In this document: positions 35,949-45,256 of the stretch, piece after piece | Layout of the letters: every line of letters starts with the position of its first letter | Numbering within the stretch: the first letter of the stretch is position 1 | Source of the DNA: Tersicoccus solisilvae | GTDB lineage: Bacteria > Actinomycetota > Actinomycetes > Actinomycetales > Micrococcaceae | Length of the DNA stretch: 64,000 nt | NCBI RefSeq assembly: GCF_014643255.1 | Contig: NZ_BMJI01000019.1 | Span: 1-64,000, forward strand | Direction: 5' to 3' | Notes under the pieces: generated by a model | The model's input: only the letters and a program-made list of their open reading frames with translations | What the model was told of the DNA's origin: nothing | Database searches by the model: none | Program-made: the position numbers and the translations under genes

Positions 35949-37483
35949 GCGTGAGCGCCGACCTGATCACCCTGACCGCCGCGCAGATGGCGGACAAGCT
36001 CGCCACCGGTGAGATCACCTCCGTCGAGCTCACGCAGGCTCACCTGGACCGGATCACCGCCGTCGACGGTGCCATCCACGCGTTTCTGCACGTCAACACC
36101 GACGAAGCGCTTGCCGTCGCCGCTGAGGTGGACGCCGCCCGCGCCGCCGGGGAGCCGCTGCACCGGCTCGCCGGCGTCCCGATCGCCATCAAGGACCTCA
36201 TCGTCACCGTCGGGCAGCCGACGACGGCGGGCTCGAGGATCCTCGAGGGCTGGATGAGCCCCTACGACGCGACCGTGATCGAGAAGATTCGCGCCGCAAA
36301 GCTGCCGATCCTCGGCAAGACCAACCTCGACGAGTTCGCGATGGGCTCCTCCACCGAGCACTCCGCGTTCGGGAACACCCACAACCCGTGGGACCTGGAC
36401 CGGATCCCGGGCGGCTCCGGGGGCGGGTCCGCCGCGGCCGTCGCCGCGTTCGAGGCGCCCCTGGCCCTGGGCACCGACACCGGCGGGTCCATCCGCCAGC
36501 CCGCGTCGGTCACCGGCACCGTCGGCGTCAAGCCGACCTACGGCGGCGTGTCCCGGTACGGCGCGATCGCGATGGCCTCCTCGCTGGACCAGATCGGGCC
36601 CGTCGCCCGCACCGTCGAGGACGCGGCCCTGCTGCACGAGCTGATCGGCGGCCACGACCCGCGCGACTCCACCTCGCTGGCCGACCCGGTCGCCGCGTTC
36701 GCCGCGGCCGCGGCCGACGGCGACGTGAAGGGCCTGCGGATCGGTGTCGTCACCGACCTGCAGGGCGAGGGCTACCAGGCCGGCGTGCTGGACCGCTTCC
36801 ACGAGTCGCTGGACCTCCTCCGCGAGGCCGGGGCCGAGATCGTCGAGGTCTCCTGCCCGCACTTCCAGTACGCCCTCGGCGCCTACTACCTGATCATGCC
36901 GTCCGAGGTCTCCTCCAACCTGGCCAAGTTCGACGGGGTCCGCTACGGCCTGCGGACGCTGCCGACGGAGGGCCCGCTCACCATCGAGCGCGTGATGGCC
37001 GCGACCCGCGCCGCCGGCTTCGGCGACGAGGCGAAGCGCCGGATCATCCTCGGCACCTACGCCCTGTCCGCCGGCTACTACGACGCGTACTACGGCTCGG
37101 CCCAGAAGGTGCGCACGCTCGTCCAGCGCGACTTCGACGCCGCGTTCGAGCAGGCCGACATCCTGATCTCCCCGACGGCGCCGACGACGGCGTTCCGGCT
37201 GGGGGAGAAGACGGACGACCCGCTGGCCATGTACCTCAACGACGTCGCCACCATCCCGGCCAACCTGGCCGGCGTGCCCGGCCTCTCGCTGCCCAGCGGC
37301 CTCGCCACCGAGGACGGGTTGCCGGCCGGCATCCAGCTGCTGGCCCCCGCCCGCGAGGACGAGCGGCTCTACCGGGCCGGCGCCGCGCTCGAGCGGCTGC
37401 TGGTTCGGCGCTGGGGCGGGCCGCTGCTGGACAAGGCGCCGGACCTGGCTGCATCCCTGACCACGACCGGAGGCGAGAAGTGA
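35945..37483 (+). CDS. gatA: Aspartyl/glutamyl-tRNA amidotransferase subunit A
   Basis: 512 residues from GTG 35945 (GTGA overlap with gatC). The amidase signature has the Ser-cis-Ser-Lys machinery: Lys in AIKDLIVT, and the Gly/Ser-rich [10 protein letters not shown] with the downstream [12 protein letters not shown]. It supplies ammonia from glutamine to GatB. Length and motifs are normal. It overlaps gatB by 4 bp. Confidence 0.97.
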   Translation: MSVSADLITLTAAQMADKLATGEITSVELTQAHLDRITAVDGAIHAFLHVNTDEALAVAAEVDAARAAGEPLHRLAGVPIAIKDLIVTVGQPTTAGSRILEGWMSPYDATVIEKIRAAKLPILGKTNLDEFAMGSSTEHSAFGNTHNPWDLDRIPGGSGGGSAAAVAAFEAPLALGTDTGGSIRQPASVTGTVGVKPTYGGVSRYGAIAMASSLDQIGPVARTVEDAALLHELIGGHDPRDSTSLADPVAAFAAAAADGDVKGLRIGVVTDLQGEGYQAGVLDRFHESLDLLREAGAEIVEVSCPHFQYALGAYYLIMPSEVSSNLAKFDGVRYGLRTLPTEGPLTIERVMAATRAAGFGDEAKRRIILGTYALSAGYYDAYYGSAQKVRTLVQRDFDAAFEQADILISPTAPTTAFRLGEKTDDPLAMYLNDVATIPANLAGVPGLSLPSGLATEDGLPAGIQLLAPAREDERLYRAGAALERLLVRRWGGPLLDKAPDLAASLTTTGGEK

Positions 37484-38982
37484 GCACCGAGACCCTGGTT
37501 CCCTTCGACGAGGCGCTGGCGACCTACGACCCGGTCCTCGGGTTCGAGGTGCACGTCGAGCTGAACACCAAGACGAAGATGTTCTCCGCCGCCCCCAACG
37601 CCTTCGGGGACGTGCCGAACACCAACGTCGCCCCGGTCGACCTGGGCCTGCCCGGCGTGCTGCCGGTGGTCAACAAGACCGCCGTCGAGTCCGCCATCAA
37701 GCTCGGCCTGGCGCTGAACTGCTCGATCGCGCCGTCGTGCCGCTTCGCCCGGAAGAACTACTTCTACCCGGACACGCCGAAGAACTTCCAGACCTCCCAG
37801 TACGACGAGCCCATCGCCCACGACGGGTACCTGGACGTCGAGCTCGAGGACGGCGAGGTGTTCCGCGTCGAGATCGAGCGGGCGCACATGGAGGAGGACG
37901 CCGGCAAGCTGACCCACCTCGGCGGCGCGGCCGGCCGCATCCAGGGCGCCGACTACTCCCTGGTCGACTACAACCGGGCCGGCGTGCCGCTGATCGAGAT
38001 CGTCACCAAGCCCATCGTCGGCGCCGGCTCCCGCGCCCCCGAACTCGCCCGCGCCTATGTGGCCGCGGTCCGCGAGATCGTCAAGGGCCTCGGCATCTCG
38101 GATGCGCGGATGGAGCGCGGCAACGTCCGCTGCGACGCCAACGTCTCCCTGATGCCCAAGGGCGCCACCGTCTTCGGCACCCGTTCGGAGACGAAGAACG
38201 TCAACTCGCTGCGCGCCGTCGAGCACGCCGTCCGGCACGAGATCTCCCGGCACGCCGCCGTCCTGAACGCGGGGCAGAAGGTCGTGCAGGAGACCCGGCA
38301 CTGGCATGAGGACACCCGGTCCACCACGTCCGGCCGGCCCAAGTCCGACGCCGACGACTACCGGTACTTCCCGGAGCCGGACCTCGTCCCCGTGGTCACC
38401 AGCCGCGAGTGGATCGAGGAGCTGCGCGCCTCCCTGCCCGAGCCGCCCGCCGAGCGCCGCAAGCGGCTCAAGGCCGACTGGGGCTACAGCGACGCCGAGT
38501 TCCGCGACGTCGTCAACGCCGGGGTGCTCGAGGCGATCGAGGAGACCATCGCCGTCGGCGCCTCGGCCGCGGTGGCCCGCAAGTGGTGGATGGGGGAGAT
38601 CTCCCGCGTCGCGAAGACCCGCGACGTCGAGCCCACCGAGGTCGGCGCCACCCCGACGCTGATCGTCGAGCTGGACGCCCTCATCACGGAGGGGAAGATC
38701 AACGACAAGATCGCCCGGCAGGTGCTCGAGCACGCGCTGAACGGCGAGGGCACGCCCGCCCAGATCGTCGAGGCCCGCGGCCTGGCCGTGGTCTCCGACG
38801 ACGGCGCGCTCGGTGCCGCCGTCGACGACGCCATCGCCGCGATGCCCGATGTCGTCGCGAAGATCAAGAGCGGCAAGGTGCAGGCCGTCGGCGCGCTGAT
38901 CGGCCCCGTCATGAAAGCCACCCGCGGCCAGGCCGACGCCGGCCGCGTCCGCGAGATCGTGCTGGAGAAGCTCGGCGTCTGA
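37480..38982 (+). CDS. gatB: Aspartyl/glutamyl-tRNA amidotransferase subunit B
   Basis: 500 residues from GTG 37480. The catalytic cradle has [27 protein letters not shown] and [12 protein letters not shown]. The C-terminal helical and YqeY-like tail domain ([13 protein letters not shown]) binds tRNA. With gatA and gatC it forms a full GatCAB operon. A palindrome (38998-39067) follows 15 bp after the stop. Confidence 0.97.
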   Translation: MSTETLVPFDEALATYDPVLGFEVHVELNTKTKMFSAAPNAFGDVPNTNVAPVDLGLPGVLPVVNKTAVESAIKLGLALNCSIAPSCRFARKNYFYPDTPKNFQTSQYDEPIAHDGYLDVELEDGEVFRVEIERAHMEEDAGKLTHLGGAAGRIQGADYSLVDYNRAGVPLIEIVTKPIVGAGSRAPELARAYVAAVREIVKGLGISDARMERGNVRCDANVSLMPKGATVFGTRSETKNVNSLRAVEHAVRHEISRHAAVLNAGQKVVQETRHWHEDTRSTTSGRPKSDADDYRYFPEPDLVPVVTSREWIEELRASLPEPPAERRKRLKADWGYSDAEFRDVVNAGVLEAIEETIAVGASAAVARKWWMGEISRVAKTRDVEPTEVGATPTLIVELDALITEGKINDKIARQVLEHALNGEGTPAQIVEARGLAVVSDDGALGAAVDDAIAAMPDVVAKIKSGKVQAVGALIGPVMKATRGQADAGRVREIVLEKLGV

Positions 38983-38997
38983 CGCCCGAGCCCGACG

Positions 38998-39067
38998 CTG
39001 AGTGGTCAAGAGATGCGCGTTCGAGCCGCTGAGCGGCCGAATCTCGCCGCATCTCTTGACCATTCAG
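38998..39067. repeat. Intergenic palindrome, family ii
   Basis: Two 20-bp arms (38998-39017 and 39048-39067) pair with one mismatch around the core TGGTCAAGAGATGCG. A smaller hairpin sits inside. It lies immediately after gatB and is a likely terminator or REP-like element. Confidence 0.8.
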
Positions 39068-39093
39068 GGGCAATCGTCTCGGTAAACGATTAT

Positions 39094-39123
39094 TTGCATC
39101 CAGTGCAAGATTGCACCTAGTGT
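39094..39123 (+). promoter_or_regulatory. tetR-MMPL promoter with overlapping inverted-repeat operator
   Basis: TTGCAT (39094-39099), 18 bp, then TAGTGT (39118-39123), with GTG 39131 eight bases on. Between and over them lie TTGCA (39094), TGCAA (39104) and TTGCA (39111), forming two overlapping inverted repeats. A TetR dimer bound here would block RNA polymerase, so autoregulation is likely. Confidence 0.65.
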
Positions 39124-39130
39124 AGAGACC

Positions 39131-39772
39131 GTGACCCGTTCGACACTCGACCGCCGCACCGCGCAGAAGGCGGAGCGCCGTTCCGCCATCGTCGACGCCG
39201 CCCGCGAGCTGATCGACGAGCGGGGCGGCCCGGTGTTCGGGGTCGACGAACTCGCCGAGCGGGCCGACGTCTCCCGCCGCACGGTCTTCAACCACTTCCC
39301 GTCGCTGGACGACCTGTTCCTCACCGTGTGCGAGGACGCGCTCGCCGTCGTCGTCGACGACTTCCTCGCCCGCATCGCCCGCACCCCGCTGAGGGAAGGC
39401 AGCCGGTCCGCCATGTTCGACGAGATCGCCACCGCGATGCACGACGCCGACCTGCCCGCCGCCATCGCCACCATCCTCCGGATCCTCGGCGGCTCCTCGC
39501 CCGCGAAGGACCACAAGTCGCCACTGTCGGACGCGGCGTTCTCCCGGGTCACCGACCGGCTGCTCGCCGAGGTGCTGCGCCGTCATCCCGCGGCCGACCC
39601 GCTCGAAGCCGAACTGCTGGTCGAGTCGCTGATGAGCGGCGTCGTCGTGATCGCCCGGCACTGGGTGGAGCTCACCGGGGGGCGCCTCGACGCCGATGCC
39701 CGCGCCACCTGGCAGGACCTGCTCACCCGGCTGCTCGGCAGCGTCCGCAACGGGTACCTGCCCGCCACCTGA
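39131..39772 (+). CDS. TetR family transcriptional regulator
   Basis: 213 residues from GTG 39131, probably leaderless or nearly so. The N-terminal TetR helix-turn-helix (RRSAIVDAARELIDERG, FGVDELAERADVSRRTVFNHF) is followed by a helical ligand domain. It lies 74 bp upstream of an MMPL exporter on the same strand, a common repressor-pump pair. Its operator is visible just upstream. Confidence 0.93.
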   Translation: MTRSTLDRRTAQKAERRSAIVDAARELIDERGGPVFGVDELAERADVSRRTVFNHFPSLDDLFLTVCEDALAVVVDDFLARIARTPLREGSRSAMFDEIATAMHDADLPAAIATILRILGGSSPAKDHKSPLSDAAFSRVTDRLLAEVLRRHPAADPLEAELLVESLMSGVVVIARHWVELTGGRLDADARATWQDLLTRLLGSVRNGYLPAT

Positions 39773-39846
39773 ACCCGCGCGGTGTCCCCTCGTCCGATCC
39801 ACGCCCCTCGCGGGCACGACAGCACTCACGAAAGGAGCGGGACGGC

Positions 39847-42633
39847 ATGGCCGGTCTCCTCTACCGCCTCGGGCGGTTCTGCGCCAGCAGGCACTGGCTG
39901 GTGATCATCAGCTGGATCCTCGTGCTCGCCATCTCGGGCGGCACGTTCGCCCTCTTCTCCGGCAGCATCTCCTCGGCGATCTCGATCCCGGGCACGGCCA
40001 CCGAGAAGGTCCAGGACCGGCTCGCGGAGAAGTTCCCCGCTGCCACCGGCGGCTCGGGCAGCATCGTCGTCGCCACCGACGACGGCAGAGCGTTCACCGC
40101 CGACCAGCAGCGCAAGATCACCGCCCTGTTCGCGGACCTGAAGACGATGGACGGGGTCAAGGACACCATCGATCCGTTCGCCCAGCAGAAACAGCTGGAC
40201 GACTCCCGGAAGCAGGTCACGGACGGCCGGAAGCAGATCGCCGACGCCCGGACGAAGCTCGACGCCGGCCAGCAGCGGATCGACGACGGCCGGGCCCAGC
40301 TCACCGCCGCGCAGCGCCAGCTCGATCAGCGTGAGGCGCAGGCGCGAGCCGCGGGTCAGCTGGCGGCGGCCCAGCCGCAGCTCGATCGCGCCCAGGCGCA
40401 GCTGGACGCGCAGCAGCAGCAGCTCGCCGCGGGGCAGCAGGAGATCAGCGACAACCGCGCGAAACTGAAGACGCAGGAGACGAAGCTCGAGCAGGGCGCG
40501 GCCCTGCTGGACCTGTCGACGAACATCCGGTTCGTCTCCGAGGACGACAGCGCCGCGGTCGGCACCGTCCGCTTCGACCAGTCGACCTTCGCAACCCCGC
40601 AGGAGGACAAGCAGGCCATCAGCGACAAGGCGGCGAACGCCGGCATCGACGGCGTGAGCGTCGAGGTGTCGCACGACATCGCCCAGGGGGTGCCCAGTGT
40701 GCTCGGGCCCGGCGAGGTGATCGGTGTCGTCATCGCCGCCATCGTGCTGCTCGTCATGCTCGGCACCGTGATCGGCGCCGCGCTGCCCCTGGTCAGCGCC
40801 CTCCTCGGCGTGGCCGTCGCCTCGCTCGCGGCCCTCTCCTTCTCGGGGTTGGTCGAGTTCATCTCGGTGACCCCGGTGCTCGGCGTCATGCTCGGCCTGG
40901 CCGTCGGCATCGACTACTCGTTGTTCATCCTCAACCGGCATCGGTCCCAGCTCAAGCGGGGCATGTCCGTGCACGAGTCGATCGGCCTGGCCAACGGCAC
41001 GTCCGGCAACGCCGTCGTCTTCGCCGGCTCGACGGTGATCGTGGCGCTGCTCGCCCTGAACATCACCGGCATCCCGTTCCTCGGCCTGATGGGCACGGTC
41101 GGCGCCGGCGCGGTGCTGGTCGCCATCGTCATCGCCATCACCCTGACGCCGGCCCTGTTGTCCCTGCTGGGAATGCGGATCCTGCGGAAGAAGGAGCGCG
41201 CCGCGATCGGCCGGGACGGGACCGCGCCGCGGTTACCCACGACGCCGATGGCCACGTGGCGGGCGATCGTCACGCTGGTGGCCGGCATCGCCGTCCTCGT
41301 CGTCGTCGCGCTGCCGGCCGCGCAGATGCGGCTCGGCCTGCCGTCGGGCGCCTCCGAGGCCACCGAATCCACCCAGTACCAGGCCTACAAGACCCTCGAG
41401 GAGAAGTTCGGAGCCGGTCAGAACGGCCCGCTGCTGGCGGTCGCGGAGCTGCCCTCGGCGGTGGACCAGGCCGACGTCACCGACACCCAGATCGCCCTCG
41501 GCCGGGCCATCGCCGAGAAGCCGGACGTGGCGGCCGTCGCCCCGATCGGCACGTCCGACGACCGCACCGTGATCGCCTTCCAGGTGGTCCCGGAGAGCGG
41601 GCCCGACAGCGAGGCGACCGAACAACTGGTCCGTGACCTGCGCGGCCTCTCGGTCGGCGTCGACGGTGGGACGGCGACCTTCGGCGTCGCCGGCAACGCG
41701 AGCGCCAACATCGACGTCTCCGCCAACCTCGCCGACGTGCTGCCGATCTACCTCGTCGTGGTGGTCGGCCTGTCCCTGTTGATCCTCATCCTCGTGTTCC
41801 GATCCATCCTCGTGCCCCTGACCGCGACGCTCGGGTTCGTCCTGTCGCTGCTCGCGGCATTCGGCGGGATCACCGCGATCTACCAGTTCGGCTGGCTCGG
41901 GGCGATCTTCGGGGTGCACGACCCGGCCCCGATCCTCAGCTTCCTGCCCATCATCGAGATCGGCATCCTGTTCGGCCTGGCCATGGACTACCAGCTGTTC
42001 CTGGTCTCGGGCATGCGGGAGGCGTACGCGCACGGGCACCCGGCGAAGGTCGCGGTGCAGCGGGGCCTGCACGCCGGCCGGGCCGTGGTGACGGCGGCGG
42101 CGATCATCATGACGTCGGTGTTCGCGGGCTTCATCTTCTCCGAGTCCTCGACCATCCGGCCCATCGGCTTCGGCCTGGCCTTCGGTGTCCTCGTGGACGC
42201 CTTCGTCGTGCGGATGCTGCTCATCCCCGCGGTGATGCACCTGCTGGGCCGGTCCGCCTGGTGGCTGCCGCGCTGGCTGGACCGCATCCTGCCGGACGTC
42301 GACGTCGAGGGCGCCCAGCTGGAGCGCGAGCACCCGATGACGGGGCCGATGCCGGCGGTGGCGGGTGCTGGTTCGGGCACGGCCTCGGCGGGCCCGGCGT
42401 CAGCCGGCTCGGTCGAGGAGCCGCAGACCGACGACAACCTCGTGTCGGTGGGAGCGCCGCCGAGCGGCGGGCGCCACGCGGCCGCCACGTCGGCGAACGG
42501 CGACGGGTCGACCGGTCCGTCCGGGACCGTGACACCGTCCGACGGGACCGCGTCGTCGAACCCGTCCGGCGACGCCGCAGCGGCGACGTCGAGAGACCAC
42601 CGGCCGCGCCGGGCTCCGCGTCACCGCGCCTAG
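39847..42633 (+). CDS. MMPL/RND family transporter with coiled-coil insert
   Basis: 928 residues from ATG 39847 with a GAAAGGAGCGGG ribosome site. There are about 12 transmembrane helices in two blocks, and GIDYSLFILNRHR and AMDYQLFLVSGMREAY mark the conserved Asp-Tyr pairs of MMPL proton relays. The first periplasmic loop carries a roughly 110-residue Gln/Ala/Asp-rich coiled coil (about 115-225) similar to YhgE/SMC-like inserts. The C-terminal roughly 110 residues are a low-complexity tail. It probably exports a lipid or hydrophobic compound under TetR control. Confidence 0.9.
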   Translation: MAGLLYRLGRFCASRHWLVIISWILVLAISGGTFALFSGSISSAISIPGTATEKVQDRLAEKFPAATGGSGSIVVATDDGRAFTADQQRKITALFADLKTMDGVKDTIDPFAQQKQLDDSRKQVTDGRKQIADARTKLDAGQQRIDDGRAQLTAAQRQLDQREAQARAAGQLAAAQPQLDRAQAQLDAQQQQLAAGQQEISDNRAKLKTQETKLEQGAALLDLSTNIRFVSEDDSAAVGTVRFDQSTFATPQEDKQAISDKAANAGIDGVSVEVSHDIAQGVPSVLGPGEVIGVVIAAIVLLVMLGTVIGAALPLVSALLGVAVASLAALSFSGLVEFISVTPVLGVMLGLAVGIDYSLFILNRHRSQLKRGMSVHESIGLANGTSGNAVVFAGSTVIVALLALNITGIPFLGLMGTVGAGAVLVAIVIAITLTPALLSLLGMRILRKKERAAIGRDGTAPRLPTTPMATWRAIVTLVAGIAVLVVVALPAAQMRLGLPSGASEATESTQYQAYKTLEEKFGAGQNGPLLAVAELPSAVDQADVTDTQIALGRAIAEKPDVAAVAPIGTSDDRTVIAFQVVPESGPDSEATEQLVRDLRGLSVGVDGGTATFGVAGNASANIDVSANLADVLPIYLVVVVGLSLLILILVFRSILVPLTATLGFVLSLLAAFGGITAIYQFGWLGAIFGVHDPAPILSFLPIIEIGILFGLAMDYQLFLVSGMREAYAHGHPAKVAVQRGLHAGRAVVTAAAIIMTSVFAGFIFSESSTIRPIGFGLAFGVLVDAFVVRMLLIPAVMHLLGRSAWWLPRWLDRILPDVDVEGAQLEREHPMTGPMPAVAGAGSGTASAGPASAGSVEEPQTDDNLVSVGAPPSGGRHAAATSANGDGSTGPSGTVTPSDGTASSNPSGDAAAATSRDHRPRRAPRHRA

Positions 42634-42660
42634 CTCGTCGCCGGTGCCGCTCGGCACATA

Positions 42661-42738
42661 GCCGTCCCCATAGCGAATGGGACCGTTCTTGCCGTCGCGC
42701 CGCGTTATACCGTCCCGAACGGCAAGAGCGGTCCCGGT
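42661..42738. repeat. Intergenic palindrome, family iii, copy C (left flank of nuclease gene)
   Basis: GGGACCGTTCTTGCCGT pairs with its near-complement up to 42735. The whole 78 bp is about 96% identical, in direct orientation, to 43997-44074. It lies 27 bp after the MMPL stop. Confidence 0.85.
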
Positions 42739-42858
42739 GACGCGCCACCGGCGGCCCGGAGGCGGCGACCTTACGGCCGCCGGCTCCGCGTCGAGAGTGC
42801 AGGGTGGCGCGGCACGGTCGCGCACGCTCAGGACCACACCGAGATCGGGGATCACCGC

Positions 42859-43971
42859 GTGTTCAGCTTCAGGTCATGGTCGGGCGCTCTTGCCCTCAGC
42901 GCGGTGCTGCTGGTCAGTGGATGTACCGCACCGACGTCCGGGCAGGGGGCTCCCGTGGCGGAGTCCGGTATTGCGTCCGGCGAGGCGGTCATGGTGGAGG
43001 ACGCCGCCGCGGAGGGCGACACCGCGACCGTCGTCCGCGTGATCGATGGCGATACCTTCGACGCGAATCTCCACGGCGAGGTGACTCGAATCAGGTTGCT
43101 CAACGTGGACACGCCGGAGACGAAACACCCGAACAAGGCTGTGCAGTGCCAGGGGCCCGAAGCAACCCGAGCGCTCACCGCTCTTCTCCCCGTGGGCTCG
43201 ACGGTGTCGCTGGACTACGACGTCGAGCGGCTGGACAAGTACAAGCGAACCTTGGCCGGCGTCACCGGGCCGACCGGTGTCTTCGTCAACACCGAGCTGG
43301 CGCGCCTGGGCCTCGGCGTTGCGGTCGCCTTCCAGCCGAACGTCAAGTGGTACGACGCCGTCAAGAAGGCGCAGAGCGAGGCGTCGGCGGGCAAGCGTGG
43401 ATTGTTCGACCCCGCGATGGCCTGCACTGTTCCGGCCGCTCAGCAGGCATTGAGTCAAACCATCACCGCGGCGGGTGGCGAACAGACCGCTGAGGCGGCG
43501 ACGGCTACGGCGGAGGCGTTGACCGCGCAGAGCGCCCGGCTCGAGGCGCTTCGGTCGCTGCTGGAAGAACCGTCGTCGTACTTCGCCGCCGCAGCCGCCT
43601 TCGCGGCGTCCGACCTCGCGCCCCTGATCGACCGCGCGAGGGGCTCCCGGGCGAGGGCAGTGTCCACGGCGGCGACGTTGTCGGCGAACGAGGCGGCCCG
43701 GCAGAGGCAAGCGGCGCAAGTCGCTCAGGCACAGCGCCGGCAGGAGGCGGAACGCCAGGCAGCGGCTCGGGCGGCTGCGCAACAAGCTGCTCAGGCCGAA
43801 GCGGCGGCGCAGCAGGCGGCGGAGGCTGAACGTCAGCAGGCGGCCGCCCGGTGGGCGGAACAGCAGCAGGTCGTGCCGGCTCCAGATCCGGCTCCCGCCG
43901 ACCCCGAACCGGGTTACCACGGTCCGCGCTGCTACGAACCGGGCGGTAAGGTCTGGCACCCCTGCGGCTGA
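42859..43971 (+). CDS. Lipoprotein thermonuclease (SNase-like) with Ala/Gln coiled-coil tail
   Basis: 370 residues from GTG 42859. The lipobox VSGC puts the lipidated Cys at 22. A staphylococcal-nuclease-like domain (55-185) has Asp65, Arg79, Asp84, Thr85, Glu87 and Arg130 in the spacing of the catalytic set, so it should be active on the cell surface. The tail is an Ala/Gln/Arg-rich coiled coil (about 225-345) ending CYEPGGKVWHPCG. The gene is slightly less GC-rich than its neighbours and sits between direct repeats C and D. Confidence 0.9.
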   Translation: MFSFRSWSGALALSAVLLVSGCTAPTSGQGAPVAESGIASGEAVMVEDAAAEGDTATVVRVIDGDTFDANLHGEVTRIRLLNVDTPETKHPNKAVQCQGPEATRALTALLPVGSTVSLDYDVERLDKYKRTLAGVTGPTGVFVNTELARLGLGVAVAFQPNVKWYDAVKKAQSEASAGKRGLFDPAMACTVPAAQQALSQTITAAGGEQTAEAATATAEALTAQSARLEALRSLLEEPSSYFAAAAAFAASDLAPLIDRARGSRARAVSTAATLSANEAARQRQAAQVAQAQRRQEAERQAAARAAAQQAAQAEAAAQQAAEAERQQAAARWAEQQQVVPAPDPAPADPEPGYHGPRCYEPGGKVWHPCG

Positions 43972-43996
43972 GCTGCGTCGTTCCCGGACGGCCGCG

Positions 43997-44074
43997 GCCG
44001 TCCCCACAGCGAATGGGACCGTTCTTGCCGTTGCGCCGCGTTACACCGTCCCGAACGGCAAGAGCGGTCCCGGT
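43997..44074. repeat. Intergenic palindrome, family iii, copy D (right flank of nuclease gene)
   Basis: Near-identical direct repeat of copy C (about three mismatches in 78 bp), containing the same GGGACC...GGTCCC palindrome (44015-44071). It lies between convergent stops at 43971 and 44166. Confidence 0.85.
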
Positions 44075-44165
44075 GGCCGAGCATCACCGGGTCACCGCTC
44101 CCGAGCCCGCATCAGGTGGACAGCGTCAGCGTCCGAACGACGCCGGAACGCGCCCCGGCGGCCGG

Positions 44166-45164
44166 CTACCGCTCCAGGTTCTTCTTCGCCGCCCGGTCGC
44201 CGAGGCCGGTCAGCGCGTTGACCAGCGGCGAGGCGAGCCTGCGGCGGGCGTCCTGGCCCTTGACCGTCGTCGCGTCGTCGGAGCGGACGTGCGGCCCGCT
44301 GTCCGCGGTGCGCGGTAGCAGCCGCGCGAAGATGCCCATGCCGCGCACGGTGATCGACGGCGCCAGGCCGCCGAACCGGGTCGCCGCCTGCGCCGAGACG
44401 CCGATCGCGGCCACGGGCTTGCCGGCCAGCGTCGCGGCGACCATCTTGTGGGCGGCCCGCTCGGCGGTCATGGCGATGAACGGCAGCGTCGCGCTGAGCG
44501 CGAACCACCGGTATTCCTTCGCGACGTCGCCGACGAACTGCGCCTGCAGGTGCGAGCCCGTGCGCATCAGTCCGGGCACGAGCGTCGTCGCCGTGACCCC
44601 GGTACCCGCCAGCTCCGCCGCCAGCCCCTGCGTGAACCCCACCGCCCCGAACTTCGCGGTCGAGTACGGCACGAGGTGCGGGGCGCTGACCTTGCCGCCC
44701 AGGGACGTGACGATGCCGATCCGGCCATGGCCCCGCGCCCGCATCCCGGGCACCGCGGCCAGGGCCACGTTGATCGGCCCCCACGTCATGATGTCGATCG
44801 CCTCCCGGAAGTGCCCGCGGTTCATGGCCGCGAGCGGGCCGACCTGGATGATCCCGGCGACGTGGACGACGACGTCGAGCGAGCCCTGCCGCTCGGCGAA
44901 CGCGACCAGATCGGCGATCGACTCGGGATCCCCGGCGTCGGCCACCCGGTGCAGGACCCGCGCGCCGGAGGGGTCGAGATCGGCCGCCGCGGCGCGCAGG
45001 GTCTGGTCGTTGCGCGCCGCGATGACGACCCGGTAACCCTGCTCGAGCAGGTCGCGGGCCATCAGCAGGCCGAGGCCGCGCGAGGCGCCGACGACGAGCG
45101 CGACCCGGTCGGACGAGGCGGACCCGGGGGAGGAGGACGAGGGGGACGAGGGAGCGACGGTCAT
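44166..45164 (-). CDS. Short-chain dehydrogenase/reductase
   Basis: 332 residues from ATG at 45164. It has the cofactor motif GASRGLG, catalytic Ser in VTSLGGK and YSTAK (Tyr-x3-Lys). The C-terminal extension of about 80 residues beyond the usual SDR core is basic and unassigned. The Ser/Pro-rich first 28 residues look disordered. It is divergent from a FAD oxidoreductase gene 92 bp away. Confidence 0.88.
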   Translation of the reverse strand: MTVAPSSPSSSSPGSASSDRVALVVGASRGLGLLMARDLLEQGYRVVIAARNDQTLRAAAADLDPSGARVLHRVADAGDPESIADLVAFAERQGSLDVVVHVAGIIQVGPLAAMNRGHFREAIDIMTWGPINVALAAVPGMRARGHGRIGIVTSLGGKVSAPHLVPYSTAKFGAVGFTQGLAAELAGTGVTATTLVPGLMRTGSHLQAQFVGDVAKEYRWFALSATLPFIAMTAERAAHKMVAATLAGKPVAAIGVSAQAATRFGGLAPSITVRGMGIFARLLPRTADSGPHVRSDDATTVKGQDARRRLASPLVNALTGLGDRAAKKNLER

Positions 45165-45244
45165 GGGCTCAGTCTTCCCAGCGGGTCGCACCGGCACAAG
45201 CGCGGCCCCGCGCCGCGGGTGTGTCCCCGGCGCGCGACCTGTGA

Positions 45245-45250
45245 CACGAT
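45245..45250 (+). promoter_or_regulatory. -10 element (CACGAT) of a leaderless transcript
   Basis: CACGAT begins 12 nt before ATG 45257. No ribosome site is visible. Confidence 0.45.
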
Positions 45251-45256
45251 CGGCGC

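Noticed and set aside
42661-44074. Insertion sequence or transposon around the nuclease gene
   Set aside because: No transposase or target duplication is visible; the repeats are palindromes related to others at gene ends.
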